Shown here: piece after piece, positions 35,797 to 43,198 of the stretch
Layout of the letters: every line of letters starts with the position of its first letter
Numbering within the stretch: the stretch's first letter is position 1
NCBI GenBank assembly: GCA_024278955.1
Contig: JAJRSE010000002.1
Span: forward strand, 62,001 to 126,000
Source: Planctomycetota bacterium
GTDB taxonomy: Bacteria; Planctomycetota; Planctomycetia; Pirellulales; Lacipirellulaceae
Direction of reading: 5' to 3'
Length of the DNA stretch: 64,000 nucleotides
Made by a program: the position numbers and the translations under genes
Notes under the pieces: generated by a model
The model's input: the letters and a program-made list of their open reading frames with translations, nothing else
Database searches by the model: none
What the model was told of the DNA's origin: nothing

Positions 35797-36300
35797 ATGA
35801 TTTCTCAGACCGTCGAATACGCTCTACGGGCCATCGTTACGATCGCCCAGCACGAAGGTCATCCTTGCACTGCCCGGCAAATTTCAGAGATCACCAAGGT
35901 CCCGGCTCCTTATCTTTCAAAGCTGATGCAAGGTCTCGTTAGGGCGAATATTGTCCGCTCTCGCCGAGGCCTCCACGGCGGTTTCATCCTCGTCCTACCC
36001 CCACAAGAATTGGCCATCTGGAATGTCGTCGATGCGGTTGAGCCATTCCGACGAATCCACGAATGCCCGCTAGGTATCAAGTCACACGGGTCGATGCTTT
36101 GCCCTCTTCACCGACGTCTCGACGACGCCATGGCAACGGTGGAGCAACAGTTCAGAAACACAACCATCGCCGACGTCCTGGTAGAGTCGGGCTCTGTCAC
36201 GCCGCTTTGCCAGGAAAAGAAAACCTTCATGATCCAAGCCAACATTGCTGCTTTCAAACAAACCACAAAAGTAAACCCAGACGAACCTACAAAAAAATAG
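35797..36300 (+). CDS. Rrf2-family transcriptional regulator
   Basis: A 167-residue winged-helix regulator; start set at ATG 35797 (MISQTVEYALRAIV), the family start, not the upstream ATG at 35743. The DNA-binding helix is TARQISEITKVPAPYLSKLM, followed by a Gly-rich wing (SRRGLHGGF). Cysteines at 90 and 102 match the outer two of the three cluster ligands of NsrR (about 91, 96, 102), but the middle one is missing (KSHGSM), so a cluster would need another ligand such as His97 or Cys138. Divergent from the nar array, 12 bases before the flavoprotein gene. Probably senses NO, redox or Fe-S state. Confidence 0.87.
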   Translation: MISQTVEYALRAIVTIAQHEGHPCTARQISEITKVPAPYLSKLMQGLVRANIVRSRRGLHGGFILVLPPQELAIWNVVDAVEPFRRIHECPLGIKSHGSMLCPLHRRLDDAMATVEQQFRNTTIADVLVESGSVTPLCQEKKTFMIQANIAAFKQTTKVNPDEPTKK

Positions 36301-36312
36301 AAAGGATGCGAG

Positions 36313-37809
36313 ATGAAACCAAGTTCACATCCCCTTCTCATTCAAGGGGGCATGGGAGTCGCGGTCTCCGCTTGGAAACTTGCCAAGGCCGTTTCGCTGA
36401 CAGGTCAACTAGGAGTTGTCGCGGGTACAGCGCTTGACTCCGTCATGGTACGTAGGCTGCAGCTTGGCGACCCTGGCGGCCACTTGCGTCGGGCATTCGC
36501 TGAGTTTCCATTACCTGCGATGGCTAAACGAATTCTTGACCGTTACTTTTTGCCAGGCGGCAAGTCTCCCGAGGCCCCTTTTGTCGCAACAAAGCTATTG
36601 GACGAAAAACCGTCTCAAGAGCAACTCGAACTGATTGTCTTAGCAAACTTTGCCGAGGTCTTTTTGGCCAAAGAAGACCACGAAGGTTTCGTGGGCATCA
36701 ACTATCTAGAGAAAATCCAGTTGCCAATGCTTCCTTCGCTGTTCGGTGCCATGATTGCCGGTGTCGACTACGTGCTGATGGGAGCTGGCATTCCGACCGC
36801 CATTCCAGGAGTTCTCGATCGCCTCTGTGAGGGAGGGGCAGTGAAATTGGCTTTGAAAGTTGACGGGGCTGAACGCGATGACCGGTTTTGCGCTCATTTC
36901 GATCCCGAAGCATTTACTGGCGGGGAAGTGCCTTGGTTGCGTCGCCCCAAGTTTTTTCCGATCGTAGCCTCAGCTACCCTTGCGACGATGCTAACTCGCA
37001 AATCAAGTGGAGCCGTTGACGGTTTTGTCGTCGAAGGCCCCACTGCCGGTGGGCATAATGCACCACCCCGTGGGAAAATGCAACTCGATGATCGCGGCGA
37101 GCCAATCTATGGTGCGCGAGATGCCGTCGATCTTGAAACAATGCAATCACTGGGCCTTCCATTTTGGCTCGCCGGGTCTTACGGCTCTCCTGAGCAAGTA
37201 GTAAACGCATTGAATGCCGGAGCTGCCGGAGTTCAGGTGGGGACCGCCTTTGCTTTCTGCGACGAGTCGGGAATGAATGAAGATATCCGCCGCCAAGTCA
37301 TTGAATCGAGCAAGTCAGGGCAGATCGAAGTCGTTACCGATCCCGTGGCATCGCCGGCCGGTTTTCCGTTCAAAGTAATTTCTCTGTTGGGAAGCCTTTC
37401 CGATTCTGTTGCCTACCAACTTCGTAAACGACGTTGCGACCTGGGGATGCTGCGTCAGGCGTTTAAGCGTGTCGACGGCACTCTAGGCTGGCGATGCCCG
37501 GCTGAGCCCGCTTCGGCTTTTCTAAAGAAGGGTGGCAAAGAGGCAGATGCCATCGGCCGAAAATGTGTCTGCAATGGACTCATGTCGAATGTTGGACTCG
37601 GCCAGATACGTGCTAGCGGCGAACGCGAGCTACCGTTGGTCACTTGTGGAAACGACGTCAAAAATGTTACTCAATTCTTGACCACGCCAGACGTGCTGGG
37701 GTATTCCGCTCGCGAGGTGGTCGATTACCTTTTATCCTTGGTCAAAAAATTTCGACCTGCTGAAACCCAACCTGCTGAAACAGAGTCTCTTGGCAAACAG
37801 ACACTTTAA
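36313..37809 (+). CDS. Nitronate monooxygenase-like FMN protein
   Basis: The TIM-barrel FMN family of nitronate monooxygenases and related 2-nitropropane dioxygenases oxidises alkyl nitronates, releasing nitrite. Visible motifs: IQGGMGVAVSAWKLAKAVSL at the start, VEGPTAGGHNAPPRGK (His248, candidate base) and AGSYGSPEQVVNALNAGAAG with GVQVGTAFAF for FMN phosphate. The 498 residues exceed the usual 320-370; the extra C-terminal part has Cys 375, 395, 418 and 420 in RRCDLG, WRCPAEP and RKCVCNG. Start ATG 36313 follows AAGGA. Two bases before the hemerythrin gene. True substrate unknown. Confidence 0.83.
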   Translation: MKPSSHPLLIQGGMGVAVSAWKLAKAVSLTGQLGVVAGTALDSVMVRRLQLGDPGGHLRRAFAEFPLPAMAKRILDRYFLPGGKSPEAPFVATKLLDEKPSQEQLELIVLANFAEVFLAKEDHEGFVGINYLEKIQLPMLPSLFGAMIAGVDYVLMGAGIPTAIPGVLDRLCEGGAVKLALKVDGAERDDRFCAHFDPEAFTGGEVPWLRRPKFFPIVASATLATMLTRKSSGAVDGFVVEGPTAGGHNAPPRGKMQLDDRGEPIYGARDAVDLETMQSLGLPFWLAGSYGSPEQVVNALNAGAAGVQVGTAFAFCDESGMNEDIRRQVIESSKSGQIEVVTDPVASPAGFPFKVISLLGSLSDSVAYQLRKRRCDLGMLRQAFKRVDGTLGWRCPAEPASAFLKKGGKEADAIGRKCVCNGLMSNVGLGQIRASGERELPLVTCGNDVKNVTQFLTTPDVLGYSAREVVDYLLSLVKKFRPAETQPAETESLGKQTL

Positions 37810-37811
37810 AC

Positions 37812-38423
37812 ATGGAGAAATTTCCGATGCTACCCACTGAAATACTGATGCAGGAACATCGCGTCATCGAACAAGTTTTAGATTGCTTAGAAATCATTGC
37901 CCAACGCGCCGACAAAGACGGAAAAGCGGATTGGGAGTCGGTAGAGCAGGCGATCGATTTCTTTCAAAACTTCGCCGACCGATGCCATCACGGCAAAGAA
38001 GAAGATTGCCTATTTCCAGTGCTTGAAAAGAAAGGTTTCTCGCCAGAGCAAGGGCCAACTGGCGTTTTACGCAACGAACACGAAGTTGGCCGTCAGCATA
38101 TCCAAGGAATGCAACAAGCAGCCACAGACGCGGCAGCCGGCGGTTCGCTGGCAGTCGCCGCCCTGGTTTCCCATGCTCGATCATTCGTACAGCTTCTCCG
38201 GAAGCACATTCAGAAGGAAGATCAGGTCTTATTTCAAATGGCCGACCAAGCCCTCTCCGAACAAGAACAGACGGAGCTGATGGAGTCCTTTGCACGCGTC
38301 GAACACGACGATCTGGGACCGGAAACTCACGGGAAATACCTCGAGATCGCAACCCAGCTGGCAAAACGTTTTGGTGTAAAAACTTGTGCCTCAACTTCTT
38401 CAAACTGTTGCGGCCATGGTTAA
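37812..38423 (+). CDS. Hemerythrin-domain protein with Cys-rich tail
   Basis: A 203-residue protein with a four-helix di-iron domain: His in QEHRVIEQ, HHGKEEDCLFPVLE, NEHEVGRQHI and RKHIQKEDQVLF give the His/Glu pattern expected for hemerythrin-like domains. Such domains bind O2 or NO or take part in iron homeostasis and nitrosative defence. It ends in TCASTSSNCCGHG, a Cys-rich tail that could bind metal or form a redox pair and is not a regular part of the domain. ATG at 37812, two bases after the flavoprotein gene, so co-translation is likely. Confidence 0.85.
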   Translation: MEKFPMLPTEILMQEHRVIEQVLDCLEIIAQRADKDGKADWESVEQAIDFFQNFADRCHHGKEEDCLFPVLEKKGFSPEQGPTGVLRNEHEVGRQHIQGMQQAATDAAAGGSLAVAALVSHARSFVQLLRKHIQKEDQVLFQMADQALSEQEQTELMESFARVEHDDLGPETHGKYLEIATQLAKRFGVKTCASTSSNCCGHG

Positions 38424-38471
38424 AGCCCACATAGGAAGAAATTTTCTTAGCTCCCCACACAGGCGATTGCC

Positions 38472-40253
38472 ATGTCACAAGGTACCTCAAAAACTCCCGT
38501 CCATCCCAAAGGCACAAAAGCACGGGTGCTACTAGCCAGCGTTTTTGGCCCCTACGCTCAGGACGATGCCTATGGCAGTCGGCTAATCAACCCGATGGAA
38601 CTTTACCACAATCAGGTCACGCGAGTGCAGCAAGGGTTTTCGTTGCGTACTTTCAATCGTTCCTGGGGGTTGATGTTAATCCAAGCTAATCTCAAAGCTC
38701 CGTGCACCCTGCTCGACTTTGCGACGGAAGACCGATTTGTCGAAGAGCTCAAGGCCAACCAGTACGACATCATCGGCATCGGCTCGATTATGACCAATCT
38801 GCTGAAGGTTCGGCGGATGTGCAAACTCATTCGCAAGCACCAGCCCGACGCAACGATTGTCGTCGGCGGACACTTGGCAAATCTTTCGGTGCTTAAAAAA
38901 TATGCCGACGTCGATCATGTCGTCCGAGGCGATGGCGTACGGTGGATGCGGAAATTTCTTGGCGAGGACGAGCACCAACAGGTTCTCCACCCGGTCGTTC
39001 GTGCCAATATCGGCACCCGAATCATGGGCGTCAATCTACACAACCACCCAGGAGACGCCTGTGCAACCCTGATTCCCTCGGTCGGTTGCCCCATCGGTTG
39101 CAACTTTTGCTCCACCTCTGCCATGTTCGGCGGCAAAGGGAAGTTTATCGAATACTATCAAACCGGCGAAGAAGTCTTCGATATCATGTGCCAGCTCGAA
39201 AGGTCGCTAAACATCAAAGCATTTTTCGTCATGGACGAAAATTTCTTGCTCGACAAGCCCCGCGCATTGCAGCTACTCGAAAAAATGAAGCTGCACAAAA
39301 AACCCTGGTCCTTGTACGTCTTTAGCTCGGCGAATGTGCTGCAAAAATACACCATCGACCAACTCGTCGCGCTCGGCGTCTCTTGGGTTTGGCTCGGGCT
39401 TGAAGGCAAAGGCTCAAAGTACACCAAACTCTCGGGCACCAATACCGTTGAGTTTGTGAAAAATCTACGTGACCACGGAATTCGTGTCCTCGGTTCAAGC
39501 ATCATTGGTCTCGAAGAGCATACCCCTGAAAACATTGACGAAGCCATCGAACACGCCGTGAGTCACAACACCGAGTTCCACCAGTTCATGCTCTACACCC
39601 CCATTCCTGGCACTCCGTTGTTCGCAGAACACGAGAAGAAGGAGACGCTCAAAAGCCTAGCGGACGTTTCAATTGCTGATATTCATGGCCAGCATGTTTT
39701 CAACTACAACCACCCCCATATCAAAGACGGCCAAGAAACCGAATTTTTGCTCCGCGCCTTTCGACGCGATTTCGAAGTCAACGGTCCAAGCATCGTCCGC
39801 ATCATCCGCACCGTCTTACGCGGCTGGAAAAAATACAAAAACCACCCCGATGCTCGCATCCGAGCACGCTTTGCACACGAAGCCTCAAACCTCCCCATCC
39901 GTTACGCTGGCGTCCTTTGGGCCACAAGGCAAAGCTACCGCGACAAGCCGCACTATGTTGCTCAAATTAATGAACTGCTCAAAGAGCTACACGCCGAGTT
40001 CGGCTGGCGATCTCGCCTCGCCGCTCCCATTGCGGGACGCTACCTATATTCTAAACTCAAGAAACAACAACAAATGCTGGACGACGGCTGGACTTACGAA
40101 CCCCCAACATTCTACGAAAGCAATTTCCCCCAAGGTCCTGCGGGTTCGCAGCACATAAAAATCGCGAAGGCACATTGTGCGGGCCTATCCCCGCATGCGC
40201 ACACCAATCCAGACCTAGCAGTTTTAGAACCAGACAGCTGTGTGCCAAGTTGA
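38472..40253 (+). CDS. B12-binding-domain radical SAM protein
   Basis: Two-domain enzyme: a cobalamin-binding domain at residues about 15-150 (IIGIGSIMTNLLKVRRMCKL, VVGGHLANL) and a radical SAM core with CPIGCNFCSTSAMF, the CxxxCxxC motif of the [4Fe-4S] cluster, near residue 203. The sequence WVWLGLEGKGSKYTKLSG and YTPIPGTPLF are typical later SAM-core strands. A C-terminal helical part (about 450-593) is unassigned. It is 593 residues long. Chemistry and substrate cannot be read from the sequence. It lies in the Rrf2-hemerythrin cluster (48-base gap), but no cobalamin genes are near. Confidence 0.87.
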   Translation: MSQGTSKTPVHPKGTKARVLLASVFGPYAQDDAYGSRLINPMELYHNQVTRVQQGFSLRTFNRSWGLMLIQANLKAPCTLLDFATEDRFVEELKANQYDIIGIGSIMTNLLKVRRMCKLIRKHQPDATIVVGGHLANLSVLKKYADVDHVVRGDGVRWMRKFLGEDEHQQVLHPVVRANIGTRIMGVNLHNHPGDACATLIPSVGCPIGCNFCSTSAMFGGKGKFIEYYQTGEEVFDIMCQLERSLNIKAFFVMDENFLLDKPRALQLLEKMKLHKKPWSLYVFSSANVLQKYTIDQLVALGVSWVWLGLEGKGSKYTKLSGTNTVEFVKNLRDHGIRVLGSSIIGLEEHTPENIDEAIEHAVSHNTEFHQFMLYTPIPGTPLFAEHEKKETLKSLADVSIADIHGQHVFNYNHPHIKDGQETEFLLRAFRRDFEVNGPSIVRIIRTVLRGWKKYKNHPDARIRARFAHEASNLPIRYAGVLWATRQSYRDKPHYVAQINELLKELHAEFGWRSRLAAPIAGRYLYSKLKKQQQMLDDGWTYEPPTFYESNFPQGPAGSQHIKIAKAHCAGLSPHAHTNPDLAVLEPDSCVPS

Positions 40254-40285
40254 TCTCCATTCTTTGAAGAGTTAGAAAATTTAGC

Positions 40286-40795
40286 ATGAGTAGTAAGTTG
40301 AAACGAATTCACGTTATTGGCAAAAAAAACAGCGGCAAGACGACCCTAATTACTGAACTCATTCAGGCCTTTACCCAGCTAGGCTATCGAGTGGGCACCA
40401 TCAAACACACACACCACCAGCACGAACTCGATGCCCCTGGCAAAGACTCCCATCGCCACCGGGAGGCCGGCGCCCAAGTCGTCGGTATCCTTTCGCAAAA
40501 GATGAATGCCGTCTTTTGGCCTCCAGAAGAAACTGCCGACTCGACACGCGAGCAACGATACCAGCAATTCTCGCCAATGTTCGAGAACTGTGATCTGGTA
40601 ATTGTCGAAGGAGATTCAAAAACAGAGCAACCAAAAATAGAAGTCTGGAGGGAAGAAACCGGAGCAACTCCCATGGCTTCAAGTGACGCTTCGATTTACG
40701 CAGTCGTGACCGACGACAAACCAAAAGTCGACACGCCCACATGGCCCCGGTCCGACGTGGCAGCAATCGCGAAGAATATTCTTGCGATGAAGTAG
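40286..40795 (+). CDS. mobB: Molybdopterin-guanine dinucleotide biosynthesis adapter MobB
   Basis: A P-loop protein of 169 residues. Walker A GKKNSGKTT follows the family opening (RIHVIGKKNSGKTTLITELI), with TIKHTHHQHELDAPGKDSHRH and REAGAQVVGI diagnostic of MobB. MobB binds GTP and aids MobA in building the bis-MGD form of the molybdenum cofactor that NarG needs, which fits the nearby narG. MobA and other cofactor genes are absent from the window. ATG at 40286, 32 bases after the radical SAM gene. Confidence 0.92.
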   Translation: MSSKLKRIHVIGKKNSGKTTLITELIQAFTQLGYRVGTIKHTHHQHELDAPGKDSHRHREAGAQVVGILSQKMNAVFWPPEETADSTREQRYQQFSPMFENCDLVIVEGDSKTEQPKIEVWREETGATPMASSDASIYAVVTDDKPKVDTPTWPRSDVAAIAKNILAMK

Positions 40796-40909
40796 CCCTC
40801 TTCCCTTTTTACGCAACATTTAGCGAGTTGAGTGGAGAAAATTGCTAGAGTTTTCGCTTCAATTAAACAATAATCCGCAAGAATCTAAAAAACGAAACGA
40901 GAATAGACA

Positions 40910-43132
40910 ATGAAACGCCTATGGCTACTTTTTACCTTCGTAATGGTCGTTTCCTTTGCGGTGCTCGGTTGGATTGGTATTCGTATCAATGCTGAAGCGC
41001 CGCCGCTTGCAAATAAGGTTGTCACAACCGATGGCACCATCGTCGTTGACGCTGGTGAAATCGCCTCTGGGCAAAATGTATGGCAAGCCATGGGAGGTAT
41101 GGAAGTCGGCTCCATCTGGGGGCATGGCAGCTACGTCGCTCCCGACTGGTCAGCCGACTGGCTGCACCGAGAAGCGGTCTTTATTCTCGACCATTGGTCC
41201 CGGGCTGAATTCGAGGTCTACTTTCAGGACCTTAATGAAGAACGCCAGGCACAGCTCATAGGTCGCCTCACGAAGTTGATGCGCACCAACTCCTACGATC
41301 CAAAAACGAAAACCATCACGATCGATCCTGTTCGAGCCGATGCCTTTCAGGCAAATCTTAAGCACTACTCCGATATCTTCGCAAATGGGAACGTCGATTA
41401 TGCGATACAAGTAGGAGCGGTCTCCGACCCTGATCGACTTCACAAGCTGGCCTCGTTTTTCTTCTGGACTTCGTGGGCAGCTTCAACCAATCGCCCCAAC
41501 GACCATATCTCCTATACCAATAACTGGCCCTACGAGCCACTGGTCGGAAATCGAGCCACGGGTGAAGCGGTCGTTTGGACTGGCGTAAGCATCATTATGC
41601 TACTCGCCGGCATCTCGGGTATGGCTTGGTGGTATGCGTCGCGCCGGGCCGAAGAAGAAGAACTGGTCCCGCCAGAAACCGACCCCCTCGGTCACTGGGA
41701 AGCCACCCCCTCGCAGCGTGCAACTCTCAAGTACTTTTGGGTCGTCTCAGCTTTGATTTTGCTGCAAATGCTACTTGGAGTTATCACCGCCCACTATGGC
41801 GTCGAGGGAGACGGCTTTTACGGCTTTGCGCTTTCCAAATGGCTGCCTTACAGCGTCTCTCGTACTTGGCACGTCCAATTGGGGCTTTTCTGGATTGCTA
41901 CCGCATGGCTTGCAGCCGGCCTCTTCATTGGGCCGCTGGTGAGCGAAAAAGAGCCCAAAGGACAGCGCCTCGGGGTCAATATCCTCTTTGCTGCCCTGCT
42001 TCTCGTCGTTGTCGGTTCGTTGACCGGCGAGTGGTTGAGTATCCAAAACAAAATGTCCGATACGGTTTCGTTTTACTTCGGCCATCAGGGGTATGAATAC
42101 GTCGACCTAGGCCGTGTATGGCAGATTGCTCTTTTCGGCGGACTGCTGCTGTGGTTTTTTCTCATGATTCGAGTATTACGCCCCGCCTTACGTCAAGAAG
42201 GACAGCAGAAACAGCTCGTCGCACTGCTCGCCGTATCAACTGCAGCGATCGCTCTTTTCTACGGAGCCGGACTTACCTGGGGGCATCATACCCATCTTAC
42301 GATGGTTGAATACTGGCGATGGTGGGTTGTTCACCTTTGGGTCGAAGGTTTCTTCGAGGTCTTTGCTACCACAGTAATTGCATTCATCTTCATGCGACTC
42401 AATCTTGTGAAGCCAGGCATTGCCGCCGCCTCGGCTTTGCTTTCTGCCACTATTTTCCTTGCAGGTGGCATCATCGGCACCTGCCACCATCTCTACTTCT
42501 CGGGCACGCCTACCTTAGCAATGGCCTGGGGGTCGGTCTTCAGCGCGCTCGAAGTCGTGCCTCTCTGCTTGGTAGGCTTCGACGCCATGGAAGATCTGCG
42601 ACGCTCAAAAATGTCGCCTTGGGTTCAACGCTACAAGTGGCCCATCTACTTCTTCATCTCGGTCGCGTTCTGGAACATGGTCGGCGCAGGCCTATTTGGC
42701 TTCATGATCAACCCACCCATTGCCTTGTATTACATGCAAGGATTAAACACCACTCCTCTACACGCCCACGCAGCACTCTTCGGGGTCTACGGGATGCTAG
42801 GCATCGGTTTGATGCTGACCTGCCTGCGGGTTCTTGTCCCCGGTCGCGAGTGGAAAAACGGCCTCCTACGGTTTTCGTTTTGGGCACTCAACGGTGGCCT
42901 CATGGCAATGTGCTTACTGAGCTTGCTTCCCGTTGGCCTGCTCCAAACTTGGGCTTCCGTCGAATTTGGCTACTGGTACGCCCGCAGCAGCGAGTTCATG
43001 CAAACTCCCATGATGCAAAGCCTACGCTGGATGCGTGTGCCAGGCGACACGATCTTTTTCCTCGGTGCAGTCAGTTTGGTTGTTTTCGTAGCCGGCCTAA
43101 AAACAGGGCACTCTTTCAAAAAACAAGAGTAA
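40910..43132 (+). CDS. norB: Quinol-dependent nitric oxide reductase (qNor)
   Basis: Single-subunit qNor, which reduces NO to N2O with quinol in the inner membrane. The N-terminal soluble extension (IASGQNVWQAMGGMEVGSIW) distinguishes it from cNor. Later helices hold the heme and Fe_B ligands: HVQLGLFWIATAWLA, HLWVEGFFEVF (with the family glutamate), GTCHHLYFSGTP (Fe_B His pair) and HAHAALFGVYG. Total 740 residues with about 14 helices, normal for the family. A 114-base gap to mobB may hold its own promoter. No nitrite reductase gene is near, so its NO may be external or from a distant gene. Confidence 0.95.
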   Translation: MKRLWLLFTFVMVVSFAVLGWIGIRINAEAPPLANKVVTTDGTIVVDAGEIASGQNVWQAMGGMEVGSIWGHGSYVAPDWSADWLHREAVFILDHWSRAEFEVYFQDLNEERQAQLIGRLTKLMRTNSYDPKTKTITIDPVRADAFQANLKHYSDIFANGNVDYAIQVGAVSDPDRLHKLASFFFWTSWAASTNRPNDHISYTNNWPYEPLVGNRATGEAVVWTGVSIIMLLAGISGMAWWYASRRAEEEELVPPETDPLGHWEATPSQRATLKYFWVVSALILLQMLLGVITAHYGVEGDGFYGFALSKWLPYSVSRTWHVQLGLFWIATAWLAAGLFIGPLVSEKEPKGQRLGVNILFAALLLVVVGSLTGEWLSIQNKMSDTVSFYFGHQGYEYVDLGRVWQIALFGGLLLWFFLMIRVLRPALRQEGQQKQLVALLAVSTAAIALFYGAGLTWGHHTHLTMVEYWRWWVVHLWVEGFFEVFATTVIAFIFMRLNLVKPGIAAASALLSATIFLAGGIIGTCHHLYFSGTPTLAMAWGSVFSALEVVPLCLVGFDAMEDLRRSKMSPWVQRYKWPIYFFISVAFWNMVGAGLFGFMINPPIALYYMQGLNTTPLHAHAALFGVYGMLGIGLMLTCLRVLVPGREWKNGLLRFSFWALNGGLMAMCLLSLLPVGLLQTWASVEFGYWYARSSEFMQTPMMQSLRWMRVPGDTIFFLGAVSLVVFVAGLKTGHSFKKQE

Positions 43133-43198
43133 AGTACCCGCAGAAAGGTTGCTCAAAAAACAATACGCCGCATCTTCGACACGCCTGCCCGGTTTACG

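Noticed and set aside
38472-40253. Assignment of the radical SAM protein to MoaA or another cofactor-maturation enzyme because mobB is next door
   Set aside because: It has a cobalamin-binding N-domain and CxxxCxxC spacing of the B12-radical SAM class, and lacks the second Fe-S motif of MoaA.
40840-40864. aattg-N15-caatt inverted repeat upstream of the NO reductase gene
   Set aside because: Only five-base arms, A/T-rich, and it matches neither an FNR/NnrR box (ttgat-N4-atcaa) nor an NsrR box.
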